A DNA stretch of 64,000 nucleotides from Streptomyces endophytica (GCF_026153355.1 NZ_CP110636.1:5394001-5458000); one strand, 5' to 3'; counted from the first letter of the stretch, positions 36,521-45,521 are shown. Notes: generated by a model not told the origin, from the letters alone. Translations and numbers: made by a program.

Positions 36521-38158
36521 TCAGTGGCCGCCCTCGTCCACGACCGCGACCTCCTCGATGTTGTGCTCGATGGCCTCGGTCGAGACGGCGGTGCTACGGG
36601 CCCAGAAGTAGATCCCCAGCGAGAACACCGTGACGACCACCATGTCCCACCACAGCGGCAGGTGTCCCTGGCCGCCGAAGCCGCCCTGCCAGGAGATGAG
36701 GCCGATACCGATCAGGTAGACCGGCAGCCACTGGGCGGCCTTCCAGTCCAGCCGGGGCGCGTTCGGCAGCTGCTTCTTCGTCGCGTACCAGGCGTAGCTG
36801 CCGAGCAGCACGTAGCCGATGATGATCGCCCAGCCGAGCCGCTGCAGGGTGCTCCAGCCGGCCCAGTAGATGATCAGGCTGGCCACCACGAAGGACAGCG
36901 GCGAGATGATCTTGCCGCCGGGCAGGCGGTACGGACGCTCGCGGTTCGGCAGGCGGTCGCGGAACACACCGAACGCGAGCGGGGCGCCGGCGTACATCAG
37001 GACGCTCGCCGAGGTGATGAAGGAGACCAGCTCCTGCCAGCTCGGGAACGGCAGGAAGCAGATCACACCGGTCACGAAGGACATGATCAGGCCGAACCAC
37101 GGCACACCGCGCTTGTCGATCCGCTCGAACAGCTGGGGTGCGTAGCCGTTCTTGCTCAGACCGTAGGAGATGCGCGAGGTGGACGTGGTGTAGATGAGGC
37201 CGGTGCCGCCGGGGGACACGATGGCGTCCGCGTACAGGACCCAGCCGAGCCAGCCCAGGCCGATCACGGTGGCCAGACCGGCCCACGGGCCGCTGATGCC
37301 GACGTAGTCCAGCTTGGCCCAGCCGTGCGCGAAGGAGGCCAGCGGCAGCGCGCCGATGTAGACCACCTGCAGGGCCGTGTAGATGACGGCGCCGATCACG
37401 ACCGAACCGATCGTGGCGCGCGGCAGGTCACGCTTGGGGTTGCGGCTCTCGCCGGCCAGCTGGATGGCCTGCTCGAAACCGAGCAGCGCGAAGATGATGC
37501 CGCTGGTGCTGATGGCGCTGAGCACGCCCTTGGCGCCGAACGGTGCGAAGCCGTGCGAGGTGAAGTTGTGCGGGTGGAAGTTGGTCGCCGCGATGACGAA
37601 GATCGCCCCGAGGGGTACGGCGATCTTCCACCAGGTGGCGGCGCTGTTGGTGTGGGCGAGCACCTTCACACCGAGGAAGTTCACCGCGACGAAGATCGCC
37701 ATCAGGATGACGGCCACGATGAAACCGCTGGTGGTGAGGGTGCCGTTGGCGTTCAGGAAGCCCTGGGCCCAGGACCAGTGACCGGCGTAGCCGATCATGG
37801 CCTCGACCTCGATGGGTGCCACGGTCGCGGCCTGGAGCCAGGAGAACCAGCCGAACGACATGCCGGCCAGTCCGCCGAAGGCGTAGTGCGGATACCGCGC
37901 CGTGCCGCCGGCGACCGGGAACAGTCCGCCGAGCTCGGCGTGCACCAGCGCCAGGAGGATGATCGCGACCGCGCCGATGCTCCAGGAGATGATTGCGGCC
38001 GGGCCCGCCACGACCACGGCCTTCTGGGCTCCGTACAGCCAACCGGAGCCGATGATCGAACCGACCGAGGCCCACATCAGGCCGATCAGTCCAACGTCCC
38101 TGCGGAGGGAGCCCGGATCGCGTGTCTTCAGGGGAGCGATCTGGTCAACGCTTGCCAT
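36521..38158 (-). CDS. APC family amino-acid permease
   Basis: 545 residues with about 12 hydrophobic segments. The APC substrate-binding motif after helix 1 is SVGSIIGSGWLYG, the second conserved stretch is GAVAIILLALVHAELGGLFP, and a later helix has FALLGFEQAIQLAGESRNPKRDLP, the classic E-S-x-N-P loop. These permeases couple amino-acid uptake to protons. ATG 38158 has GAAAGG upstream. The substrate is not determinable. The gene is divergent from the GntA-like gene, with 773 bases between, and ends at a shared terminator. Confidence 0.92.
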   Translation of the reverse strand: MASVDQIAPLKTRDPGSLRRDVGLIGLMWASVGSIIGSGWLYGAQKAVVVAGPAAIISWSIGAVAIILLALVHAELGGLFPVAGGTARYPHYAFGGLAGMSFGWFSWLQAATVAPIEVEAMIGYAGHWSWAQGFLNANGTLTTSGFIVAVILMAIFVAVNFLGVKVLAHTNSAATWWKIAVPLGAIFVIAATNFHPHNFTSHGFAPFGAKGVLSAISTSGIIFALLGFEQAIQLAGESRNPKRDLPRATIGSVVIGAVIYTALQVVYIGALPLASFAHGWAKLDYVGISGPWAGLATVIGLGWLGWVLYADAIVSPGGTGLIYTTSTSRISYGLSKNGYAPQLFERIDKRGVPWFGLIMSFVTGVICFLPFPSWQELVSFITSASVLMYAGAPLAFGVFRDRLPNRERPYRLPGGKIISPLSFVVASLIIYWAGWSTLQRLGWAIIIGYVLLGSYAWYATKKQLPNAPRLDWKAAQWLPVYLIGIGLISWQGGFGGQGHLPLWWDMVVVTVFSLGIYFWARSTAVSTEAIEHNIEEVAVVDEGGH

Positions 38159-38931
38159 AGGAGGCCTTTCAAGACAGGGCTGGCCGAAAAGTTGCCTCAG
38201 ACTAGAGAGCATTCAGAGCCCTGCAAAGAGCCGTTGACTGAATAGTTACATTCGGCGGAAATGCATGCCCGGTACAGAGATTTAGTGCCCGGCCTTTTGG
38301 GCCGCACGGGCGCCCAGTTGAGCCTCACAGCCACCCCGACGCACCGGAGAGCTACCGGTCGATTACTCGCACGGGCCGGCAATTCGAGGAATTCGAGTTG
38401 GGGAAGATTTGAACATTCGCGGCGGATAAATTGGCCTGGCGGGTATTGCCCGGGGTCGACATTCGGGGTAGTCGCGGCGCCGCGGCAGGCTCGCCGCACG
38501 CTGCTCATAGAGGCCGCCCCGGTGGTCAACACCGGCACCCGAGCACGACACGACGCCCGACGGAATAGCGGGACCCCAACCCCGGTACTTTTTCCGCGAG
38601 TTGAGGCATGGCGAGCCCACAGCGCCCCGGAAGGGCGAGTCCGGCCACGAGTCGGCCACCTCCCGCGGCCGGCCCCGGTCACCCGCCCTGAGGTCGGATG
38701 CCGCCATGAACCCCACTTTGTCCGTTTTTGGTATTGCCTAGGGGACTCGTACACCTCAGTGTCGATTCGGTCAGCCGCTGATCACGTCCCGGGAGGACAC
38801 CGATCAGCAGCCACCGCGCCCGGCCCTCCCCCACCGGCACGCCGCCGGCCTCCCTGAGGTAGGGGACGCATCCGGCCCGCCCGCGCCTGGTGGCATCAAG
38901 CGCTCACATCCAGCCAAGGCAAGGTCTCACG
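38159..38931. other. long intergenic region with candidate permease promoter
   Basis: 773 bases, lower GC than neighbours and with no supported gene despite open frames up to 198 codons. A permease promoter is possible at 38226-38199 on the minus strand: -35 TTGCAG (38226-38221) and -10 TAGTCT (38204-38199), 16 bases apart. The length suggests complex regulation or a leader for one of the divergent genes. Confidence 0.45.
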
Positions 38932-39660
38932 ATGACGGAACCCGATACCGCTCTGCACAGCGCCGCAGCCGTACGCAGCGAACTGGACCGCTTCATTCAA
39001 ACCCGGGAGTTCAGCTGTCTGGGCGCCCGCGCCGCACTGAAGCGCGACACCATTACGCACCGGCACTACCAAAGAATGGGCGACGAGAGATCAGCCCAGG
39101 AGAATTACCGCGACCTCCTCGCATACGTGGCGGCGCTACGGCCGCTGCTGTCGGACCAGAGCTTCCGCACGTTCGTCGCGACGTTCGACGAGCCGGGGAA
39201 CGTGGACGAGCTCACCTACGAGGGGCTGATATGGCGGCACCTCCAGCTCATGCACGACATCGACAGCCGCACCTTCGGCCTGGACGACGGCGCCTCGTCC
39301 GACCCCAGCACGCCGAACTTCGGATTCCATACGGGCGGTCACGCATTCTTTGTCGTGGGAATGCACCCGGGCGCCTCCAGGGCGAGCCGTCGCTTCTCGA
39401 CGTCGGCGATCGCTTTCAACTCCCTGGCGCAGTTCGTGCTTCTCGGCGAGAAGTTCTACTCGATGCAGGGCGCCATTCGCCGCCGTGAGGCCACGAACAA
39501 CGGTTCCGTCAATCCGAGCTTCACCGTGTATGAATACGAGCAGCCCGCGCGGCACTTCTCCGGTCGGTTCACGGAGGAGGACTGGACGTGCCCGTACGCC
39601 TCGCGGCACGCCCCGGCGACCGAGGACTTCACCGAGGGGCTGCCCCAGCACGGTCGATGA
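38932..39660 (+). CDS. YqcI/YcgG family protein (GntA-like N-hydroxylase)
   Basis: 242 residues. The family is recognised by the N-terminal FSCLGARAALKRDTI, the central DIDSRTFGLDDGASSDPSTPNF segment, GGHAFFVVGMHPGASRASRRF and FNSLAQFVLL...YSMQGAIRRRE. Members such as GntA in guanitoxin biosynthesis are heme-dependent and hydroxylate the guanidine side chain of arginine derivatives. Likely partners of guanitoxin production are absent here, so the substrate is open. ATG 38932 is preferred over 38890. It is divergent from an amino-acid permease, which may supply the substrate. Confidence 0.8.
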   Translation: MTEPDTALHSAAAVRSELDRFIQTREFSCLGARAALKRDTITHRHYQRMGDERSAQENYRDLLAYVAALRPLLSDQSFRTFVATFDEPGNVDELTYEGLIWRHLQLMHDIDSRTFGLDDGASSDPSTPNFGFHTGGHAFFVVGMHPGASRASRRFSTSAIAFNSLAQFVLLGEKFYSMQGAIRRREATNNGSVNPSFTVYEYEQPARHFSGRFTEEDWTCPYASRHAPATEDFTEGLPQHGR

Positions 39661-39692
39661 GACGGAACACGGCCGGTGAGACGGGAGGAGGA

Positions 39693-39719
39693 CCCGGGGG
39701 CCCCGGGCGGGCCCCCGGG
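39693..39719. terminator. 11-bp hairpin between convergent genes
   Basis: CCCGGGGGCCC (39693-39703) pairs with GGGCCCCCGGG (39709-39719) across CGGGC. It separates the convergent stops at 39660 and 39744. Confidence 0.8.
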
Positions 39720-39743
39720 CGGTGCGCAGACTCCGCCCGGTCG

Positions 39744-40652
39744 TCAGCCGTGCTGCGCCTGCTGGTACGCCGCCTCGGCCGTGGCGCCCAGCACGGGACC
39801 GTACATGTGGGTGCCGGTCTCCAGGCCGTCGCCGTGGCTGTTGACCGAGACCAGCACGCCCTTGCCGGTCGCACGGTCGAAGTCGGTCAGCCAGGGGCCA
39901 CCGCTCGCGCCTCCGCCCAGGTCGCACGGGACGGCCTGCTCGTTCCCGGGCGCCGGCTTCGCCGTACCGGTGCAGTGCAGAAGCTCCTCGCCACGCTGCG
40001 GACGAGTGGCCGGGTAGCCGAAGGCGACGGTGTTCCCACCGACCCGGCGGTGGAAGGCGATGCGCTGGCCGCCCACCACATCGGCCAGCGCACGCCCCTG
40101 GGCGTCGGCGTCCACGGCCAGTGCCGCGACGTCGTTGACCCCCTCCTCGGCCCAGGTCCGCGGCGTGAACGTCGCCCGGACCGCGAAGGCGCCGTACGGC
40201 CGCTTCCCCTTGCTGTAACCGGGCACGAAGACCATGTCGACGTAGGTGTTGACCGGCGACGCCGGGCGCCGTACGCAGTGCCCCGCGGCCATGACGACGG
40301 AGCGGTTGGCGCCGTTGACGGAGGTCGCGGTGCACCAGGTGTCGGCACCGCCGGCGTTGACGAAGAAGAGCCGCCCGACGGTCTTCATCGCCGCGCCCCG
40401 CCACGGCCGGGACTTCGGTCCGGTCGGCCCGAGGTCCACGGACTTCCCCACGGCCTTCATCCGGGCCGGCGTCCAGTAGGCAAGGGCCGCTCGGCGTTCC
40501 TTGACGGTGTAACCGACCTTGAGCACGGCCGCACTTGGGGCCTTCGGGGCGACGGCCCCGGCCCCCGGAGCGGATACCAGCGAGAGCGCGACGCCACTGA
40601 CCGCGGCGGCGAGAGCGGTGAGGCGGACGGGGAGGGCGGACCTGGCAGGCAT
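39744..40652 (-). CDS. secreted trypsin-like serine peptidase
   Basis: 302 residues: signal peptide (LPVRLTALAAAVSGVALSLVSAPGAGA), a short pro-region, then the chymotrypsin fold. The catalytic His is in VMAAGHCVRR, Asp in GVNDVAALAV, and Ser in GGGASGGPWLTDF; two Cys positions (WCTATS, CDLGGG) suggest disulphides. It is smaller and divergent from true trypsin and likely an extracellular protease or glutamyl-endopeptidase-like enzyme. ATG 40652 has AGGAG ten bases away. Upstream is a 10-bp repeat (tgacgtgagg type, 40671-40730), which spaces copies on one face of the helix. Confidence 0.88.
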   Translation of the reverse strand: MPARSALPVRLTALAAAVSGVALSLVSAPGAGAVAPKAPSAAVLKVGYTVKERRAALAYWTPARMKAVGKSVDLGPTGPKSRPWRGAAMKTVGRLFFVNAGGADTWCTATSVNGANRSVVMAAGHCVRRPASPVNTYVDMVFVPGYSKGKRPYGAFAVRATFTPRTWAEEGVNDVAALAVDADAQGRALADVVGGQRIAFHRRVGGNTVAFGYPATRPQRGEELLHCTGTAKPAPGNEQAVPCDLGGGASGGPWLTDFDRATGKGVLVSVNSHGDGLETGTHMYGPVLGATAEAAYQQAQHG

Positions 40653-40670
40653 GACGATCGACTCCTGAAG

Positions 40671-40730
40671 CGACGTGAAGGAACAAGAAGTGACGTGAGG
40701 TGACCTGAGGTGACGTGAAGCGAGGTGAAG
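40671..40730. repeat. 10-bp repeat upstream of the peptidase
   Basis: Six contiguous decamers, cgacgtgaag, gaacaagaag, tgacgtgagg, tgacctgagg, tgacgtgaag and cgaggtgaag, form a phased array before the trypsin-like gene. The 10-base period equals the DNA helical repeat. Confidence 0.65.
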
Positions 40731-40886
40731 GGCCTTGGCGGAACGGGGCGCCGGCCCCACCGTCGAAGACGAGCTGACGCGGTGCCAGGTTTCACCCGAA
40801 GCGGGGTGGCTGCCCCGCGACGGCGCGTAGAGTCCCGGCCGGTAAGAGGTCCCGGAAGCCGCACGTCAGAGAGCGGGAGACACACC

Positions 40887-41578
40887 ATGCTGAGTTCCTT
40901 CACCGAGCTGTCCACGCCACTGGTGGCCGACGCGTGCCTCCGCTGCGGGGTGCCGCTGCGCACGGCCCCGGCCGGCATCGTCCCCGTCGTCCCCGGACAG
41001 CGGGTCGCCGGCCGCGCGTTGCCGGTGCGGCACTACGGCAGCGTGGACGTGTTCCTGGAGGCCTTCGCCCGGGCCGACGAGGGCGACGTCCTGGTCATCG
41101 ACAACGGCGGGCGGACGGACGAAGCGTGTATCGGGACCTGACGGTCCTGGAGGCCGAAGCGGCAGGCGTGGCGGGGCTGGTGGTGTGGGGCCTGCACCGC
41201 GACACACCCGAGCTGGTGGAGATCGGCCGCCCGGTGTTCAGCTACGGCGCCTGTCCGCCCGGTCCGGTGCGGCTCGACGAGCGGGAGCCCGAGGCGCTCG
41301 TGACGGCACGGTTCGGGGAGCACCTGGTCCGCCGTGACGACCTGGTCTTCGGTGATGACGACGGCGTGGTGTTCCTCGCCGCCGAGCATGCCGAGGAGGT
41401 CCTCGCCACGGCACACCGGATCCGGCGGACGGAACGCGAACAGGCCCGCAAGATCCGCGCCGGCCAGACCCTGCGCCACCAGACGGCCTTCGACGACTAC
41501 CTGGCCCGCCGCGGCACCGACCCCACCTACACCTTCCGGCAGCACCTCCGCCGCATCGGCGGTGCCATCGAGGAGTGA
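40887..41578 (+). pseudogene. RraA-like / HMG aldolase family protein, split by a one-base deletion
   Basis: Two frames join to about 230 residues. The first reads LSTPLVADACLRCGVPLRT, VRHYGSVDVFLEAFARADEGDVLVIDNGGRTDEACIG and stops; the neighbouring frame continues DLTVLEAEAAGVAGLVVWG, LHRDTPELVEIGRPVFSYG and VRRDDLVFGDDDGVVFLAAE, all typical of RraA and the related 4-hydroxy-4-methyl-2-oxoglutarate aldolases. One missing G in tcggga (41132-41137) restores DNGGRTDEACIGDLTVLEAE. RraA regulates RNase E; the GDDDG metal site favours the aldolase-type group. The gene is intact apart from this shift. Confidence 0.85.
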
Positions 41579-41608
41579 GCCCCGCACCCTGTGCGAAGGT
41601 GTGGCCCA

Positions 41609-41833
41609 TGGTCATGACACCCGACGGACGCACCGTTCCGAACGCAATTGGTTCCATCGGGTGTTCGCCGGCCAGGACGTGCCGGGCGGCTCTCGGAACA
41701 GGAGGCCGGCCACGTCGGCGACCAGGGCGTTTCGCTGCGCTGGATCCTGGTCCACATGATCGAGCAGTACGCGCGCCACAACGGCCACGCGGATCTGCTC
41801 CGGGAGCGCATCGACGGCGTCACGGGGGCGTGA
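41609..41833 (+). pseudogene. DinB/DUF664 remnant with internal deletion and frameshifts
   Basis: Three pieces of a DUF664-type protein lie in three frames: MVMTPDGRTVP (N-terminal) from 41609, then RNWFHRVFAGQDVP, then VSLRWILVHMIEQYARHNGHADLLRERIDGVTGA to the stop at 41833. A full protein is about 160-170 residues, so about 90 to 100 central residues are gone. This differs from the single-base splits elsewhere in the window and is real decay. Confidence 0.75.
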
Positions 41834-41839
41834 GCCGCC

Positions 41840-41910
41840 GCGGGGCCCGACACCGCGGGCCCCGCACCACGGACTGCGGGCGGGGCGGCCGACAACCGGC
41901 CGCCCCGCCC
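41840..41910. terminator. two consecutive hairpins
   Basis: GCGGGGCCC (41840-41848) pairs with GGGCCCCGC (41857-41865), and GGGCGGGGCGGCCG (41878-41891) pairs with CGGCCGCCCCGCCC (41897-41910) across ACAAC. They end both the RraA/DUF664 side and the minus-strand secreted gene. Confidence 0.8.
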
Positions 41911-41992
41911 ACCGGCCCGCCTTCAGGTCGGCGAGTGACCTCGCCTGGACGGGCACCTCACCTCGACGCGCTATTCCACGTCGACGTGGTCA

Positions 41993-42856
41993 CTACTGCA
42001 CGTCGACGTAGTCACTCGTGGCCGTCGCCACCGACGACGTCGGCGTACCGGCGAAGACGTAGCGCCAGTAGCCGTCGGCCGACGCCTTCACGGTCGTCTT
42101 CAGGTTGCCGCGGCTGTCCGACGTCACGGTCTTGACGGTGCTGTAGCTGCTGGCGCCCTGCTTGCGGAACTGCAGCTGCACGGACTGGTTGCCGTACCCG
42201 CCGTACGTGTCGGTGTCCCAGTTCGCCCGGGTCAGGGCGCCGGTGACGGTGAGGGTCGCGCCCTTCTTCACCGGCTCGGGCCCGGCGTTCGTGGTCAGCT
42301 TGGAAGCGCGCTTCACCCAGCCGGACTTGTAGGTGTCCTTGATGGTGTAGTCACCGTCCTTGCCCACCGCGGCCGCGTACACGTGCCACCTGCCGGCGAG
42401 CAGGTTGCCGTAGATCGTGGAGGCGGGGTCGGCGACCAGGGTGACCGAGCAGGTGGAGGTCGTGGCGTTCACCTGCTTGCAGCTGCCGTGGTCGGTGCTC
42501 GGGGTCATGGCACCGTCCACACCGGTCTTGGAATCCAGGTCGGTGCCGTGCCACAGGAAGGCGTAACCGTCGTAGATTCCGGCCGGGTCGGTCGCGGTGA
42601 CCGAGACGGTGTACGTCTTCTTCAGGCTGGTGCCGACCACGATGTCCTTACCGCCGTTGACGGTGACGTTCGTGATCGTGGTGTCTCCCTTTGCGTCGTC
42701 CGCCCCGGCGACGGCGGGGGACTGCGCGGCGAACGGGGTGAGCTGCGCCTTGGCGGCGCCTGCGCCCGGGGCGTCCGCGGCCTGTGCGGCCGGGATGGCG
42801 AGGGCGGATATGGCCAGGGCGCCGGACAGTGCGGCGGCAGTGGCACGAATGCGCAT
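41993..42856 (-). CDS. secreted Ig-like-domain protein (family uncertain)
   Basis: 287 residues. A signal peptide (IRATAAALSGALAISALAIPAAQA) precedes repeated beta-sandwich stretches: DTTITNVTVNGGKDIVVG...YTVSVTATDPAGIYDG, then later GATLTVTGALTRANWDTDTYGG and YSTVKTVTSDSRGNLKTTVKASADGYWRYVFAG, the latter resembling an Ig/bacterial surface repeat. A Cys pair (SCKQVNATTSTCSV) lies in the middle. It may be a calcium-dependent or cell-wall-associated protein; a DUF5707-type label comes to mind but I cannot confirm it. ATG 42856 has weak ribosome support. Confidence 0.7.
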   Translation of the reverse strand: MRIRATAAALSGALAISALAIPAAQAADAPGAGAAKAQLTPFAAQSPAVAGADDAKGDTTITNVTVNGGKDIVVGTSLKKTYTVSVTATDPAGIYDGYAFLWHGTDLDSKTGVDGAMTPSTDHGSCKQVNATTSTCSVTLVADPASTIYGNLLAGRWHVYAAAVGKDGDYTIKDTYKSGWVKRASKLTTNAGPEPVKKGATLTVTGALTRANWDTDTYGGYGNQSVQLQFRKQGASSYSTVKTVTSDSRGNLKTTVKASADGYWRYVFAGTPTSSVATATSDYVDVQ

Positions 42857-43036
42857 GTGTTCCTCGGAATGAGAAAGGGGAACCGCCGGCGTGGAAGACG
42901 GCCGTGCGGGACCCGGATCGGTCGTGGAGTCCACTGACTCCGATCACGAGACCCGTGAAGAATGTGAAGGGTTGTACGTTCAACATGGAGTTCTTGTGCC
43001 TGCATGCACACGGCGCTCTCGGGCACGCGACCTCCC

Positions 43037-43435
43037 ATGGGACTCCTGAAGCAGATGGAACAGGTAGTGGAGGAGTGCGAGAGCGCACTGATCGCCAAGA
43101 TCACCGGGAACGACCCCGTCGAGCTGTGCGACGACCTCCGGCGTGAATGCGACGACCACGCGATCGTCTGCAGCCAGCACCGCGTCCTCGTACCCAATGA
43201 GTACACGGTCGAACTCGCACCGGAGGTCCACGACGAACTGGCCGCGCGGGGCGGGCAGGTGGGGCAGCGACTCACCGACGTACTGGCCCAGCACGCCGCG
43301 AAGCGGGACTACGAGTGGGCCGGCCCGCTCACGGTCCACGTCACCGCGGCGGACGTGCCGAACGGCCGCTACCGCGTCACCAGTACGGCCAGCACCCACA
43401 TCCCCGCCGGTGCCCTCACCTCACGGACAACCTGA
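43037..43435 (+). CDS. orphan FhaA N-terminal (DUF3662) domain protein
   Basis: About 132 residues forming a single DUF3662-type domain: MGLLKQMEQVVEECESAL, ELCDDLRRECDDHAI, then HRVLVPNEYTVELAPEVHD, and AGPLTVHVTAADVPNGRYRV at the end. In FhaA this domain is followed by a linker and an FHA domain that binds phosphorylated partners; here the FHA is absent and the protein stops soon after the domain. ATG 43037 matches the family start. It is divergent from the secreted Ig-like gene and its role is unknown. Confidence 0.75.
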   Translation: MGLLKQMEQVVEECESALIAKITGNDPVELCDDLRRECDDHAIVCSQHRVLVPNEYTVELAPEVHDELAARGGQVGQRLTDVLAQHAAKRDYEWAGPLTVHVTAADVPNGRYRVTSTASTHIPAGALTSRTT

Positions 43436-43998
43436 GCCCCGCCCAGGACGCCTCCCCCGGGGACCCGCCCCTCCCCGCCCGGCAGCTTTACGACGACACC
43501 TGCGGCGATGTCACGCTTTGCCGGGATCCGGCCACGGACGCCCGCACGGTCTCGCACCGTTTCCCGCCGAGGGGCGGGCCCCGCGACTCCTCGCGCGCGC
43601 CCTGATCACGACGCAACCGTCGGGGCGAATGCTCCGCCTGGGCGGGGAATTCGCCGGGCCGCCGCCGTCCCCGTCACCGCCGCCCCTATCCTCTCCCATC
43701 CGGCCCCGCACACTGACGCCCGAGTACTGGCCGGAAATTCTCCGCATTCGGCCGAACCGCCCGGCGTTCCACGGGGACGTCCTTCGGCCAGGCCGAATTC
43801 CCGCTTGCTGTAAACCCACTCCTCTGGGAATGCATATTCTTTGAAGGGGAAACTGCTCGACCCCTTCGACGTCCGGAACGCGACTTCCGGGCGGGTGCCC
43901 GCCGACCATAGGTTCCTTTCCGAGGCACATGCCTTGGGAAAGTGCACAATCAACCTTTTCGCGTGACGCGCACCGCGTCACCAGGTCAGGAGGAGCCC
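43436..43998. other. intergenic region without a supported gene
   Basis: 563 bases, AT-richer toward 43600-43960, with no frame showing gene character. The 3' end carries GGAGGAG of the lectin gene. Confidence 0.5.
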
Positions 43999-44499
43999 GT
44001 GGCAAGTCGCAAGGCCATCGCCGCCGTTCTGTCCGCATCCGCCCTGCTGAGCGTGGGTCTGCTGTCCGCCGGCAGCGCGCAGGCGGCGGCCGCCCCGACG
44101 ATCCGGCCGGACGTGCGGTACACGTTCCAGAACGTCGGCAGCGACCGCAACCTCGACGCCTTCGGAAACGACACCCTCAAGTCCTGGTCTCCCGACATCT
44201 CCGGAACTCAGGACTTCTACTTGAAGGCCGGAAGGTTCCAGGGTTACCAGCTGGAAAGCGCCATCCACCCCGGCCGGTGCGTCACGGCCAAGGGTATCGG
44301 GCAGCAGATTGCGCTGGAGGACTGCAATTCCGGAATCCAGGCCCAGTACTGGGACTACGCGAACAGAGACGAGGGCTCGGCCCTCATCAGCCGTAAGTTC
44401 GCCAGGGGTTGCATTGCCGATGCCGGCAATCGCAACGCGGTAGCACTCGCACCGTGCACGGGCTCCGACGACCAGCGGTGGATTCCCTTGATCGGCTGA
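43999..44499 (+). CDS. secreted ricin-type (RICIN) lectin domain protein
   Basis: 166 residues from GTG 43999 with GGAGGAG five bases ahead. A signal peptide (VLSASALLSVGLLSAGSAQAAA) leads into a beta-trefoil-like domain with ricin-B features: GRCVTAKGIGQQIALEDCN, IQAQYWDY, and RGCIADAGNRNAVALAPC followed by DQRWIPL, i.e. Q-x-W motifs and a Cys pair per repeat. Such domains bind galactose or other sugars, often on a secreted hydrolase; here it stands alone. It ends at a 13-bp-stem terminator. Confidence 0.85.
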   Translation: MASRKAIAAVLSASALLSVGLLSAGSAQAAAAPTIRPDVRYTFQNVGSDRNLDAFGNDTLKSWSPDISGTQDFYLKAGRFQGYQLESAIHPGRCVTAKGIGQQIALEDCNSGIQAQYWDYANRDEGSALISRKFARGCIADAGNRNAVALAPCTGSDDQRWIPLIG

Positions 44500-44515
44500 G
44501 GCCCGCGGCACCAGC

Positions 44516-44727
44516 TCAACCTGGCGGGGCGGCGAGCCCGGCAGACTTCCCGCCCCGCCAGGCGTTCAGTGCCGGGGCGATGACGGCGAAGGCCCGGTCG
44601 ATCAATGCGGCGGGGTCCTCGGCGCCGTCGCTTCCGCTCCACCGTTGCAGTGCGGCATCAAAGGCGTTCAGTCTCTGGGAAGTGTCGGAGCAGCTGACCG
44701 ACGTGCGGTTCGCCCTCGCGGCGGCCG
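44516..44727 (-). pseudogene. possible C-terminal gene remnant without start codon
   Basis: On the minus strand a frame reads RLNAFDAALQRWSGSDGAED, then PAALIDRAFAVIAPALNAW and ends at a stop at 44516. The amphipathic helices are coherent, but there is no ATG, GTG or TTG between the upstream stop and the domain, and no family match. It could be the tail of a lost gene or chance. Confidence 0.3.
44520..44562. terminator. 13-bp hairpin after the lectin gene
   Basis: CCTGGCGGGGCGG (44520-44532) pairs with CCGCCCCGCCAGG (44550-44562), 17-base loop. It follows the lectin stop by 21 bases. Confidence 0.75.
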
Positions 44728-44792
44728 CTCAACGGCCGCCTGCCCCCTAGTCACGTGCCGCCGGCCCCGGCCCCTCACACCGACGTCCGCGC

Positions 44793-45521
44793 TCAGCCGT
44801 TGGTTGCCAGCACGCGGGCCAGGTCGGGGACGTCGGCGGCGACGAGGTCGACGTCGGTGGGCGTCGGGACCGGTGCGGCGTCCGGGCCCCATTCCAGCGG
44901 GCGGGGGAGGTATGCGGTGCGGAGCCCGGCGTCGGCGGCCGCCGCCAGGTCGTCCGGGTGGCAGGCGACCATCAGGAGCCGCCGCGGTTCCACGCCGAGC
45001 AGTTCGGCGGCCGACAGGTACACCCGCGGGTCGGGCTTGTACGACTTGACCAGCTCGGCCGAGAGGAGGCAGTCGAAGCGGAGCCCGGCGTGCTTGGTGA
45101 GGCGGGCGAGCAGACCGACCCCGCCGTTGGACAGCGTGGCGGTGATCACCCGGCTGTCGTGCAGCCGTTCCAGGCCGGCCGGGGCATCGGGCCAGGCAGG
45201 CAGCCGGTGCCAGGCCCGCACGAGTTCGTCCCGCTCCGCTTCGCCGAGGGCATCGAGTCCGGCTCCGTGACCGGCCAGCGCCTCGTCGAGCGTGATGCGG
45301 TGCAGACCGTCCAGGGGGAGCCAGGGCAGGTCGCCGGACACGACCCTGAGCAGCGCCGGCCGGTACCGGCGGCGCCAGGTGTCGCTGACGGCGCCCCAAT
45401 CGGCCTGCAGCCCGGCCCGGTTGCCGACGGCGGCCAGCGCCTCCGTCACACCGGACCGCCAGTCGGTCAACGTCCCGAAGACGTCGAACACCGCGGCATC
45501 GATGTCCATGCCCATCCCCAT
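44793..45521 (-). CDS. HAD-type hydrolase (haloacid dehalogenase-like)
   Basis: 242 residues. The nucleophile motif is AAVFDVFGTLTDWRSG (Asp13), the second motif region is ITATLSNGGV, the Lys is in ELVKSYKPDPRVYL, and the terminal acidic motif is VACHPDDLAAAADAG. This matches the type II haloacid dehalogenase group, which cleave halogen from haloacids or act as phosphatases. Three ATGs alternate with Gly at the start (45521, 45515, 45509); the first is used. It is followed by the LppU-like gene on the same strand upstream. Confidence 0.85.
   Translation of the reverse strand: MGMGMDIDAAVFDVFGTLTDWRSGVTEALAAVGNRAGLQADWGAVSDTWRRRYRPALLRVVSGDLPWLPLDGLHRITLDEALAGHGAGLDALGEAERDELVRAWHRLPAWPDAPAGLERLHDSRVITATLSNGGVGLLARLTKHAGLRFDCLLSAELVKSYKPDPRVYLSAAELLGVEPRRLLMVACHPDDLAAAADAGLRTAYLPRPLEWGPDAAPVPTPTDVDLVAADVPDLARVLATNG

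Noticed and set aside
38261..38857. 198-codon frame in the long gap
   Set aside because: Amino-acid use is random and it lacks a ribosome site.
38932..41578. A biosynthetic cluster built around the GntA-like gene
   Set aside because: Neighbours are a protease and an RraA-like gene; no carrier, ligase or aminotransferase is present.
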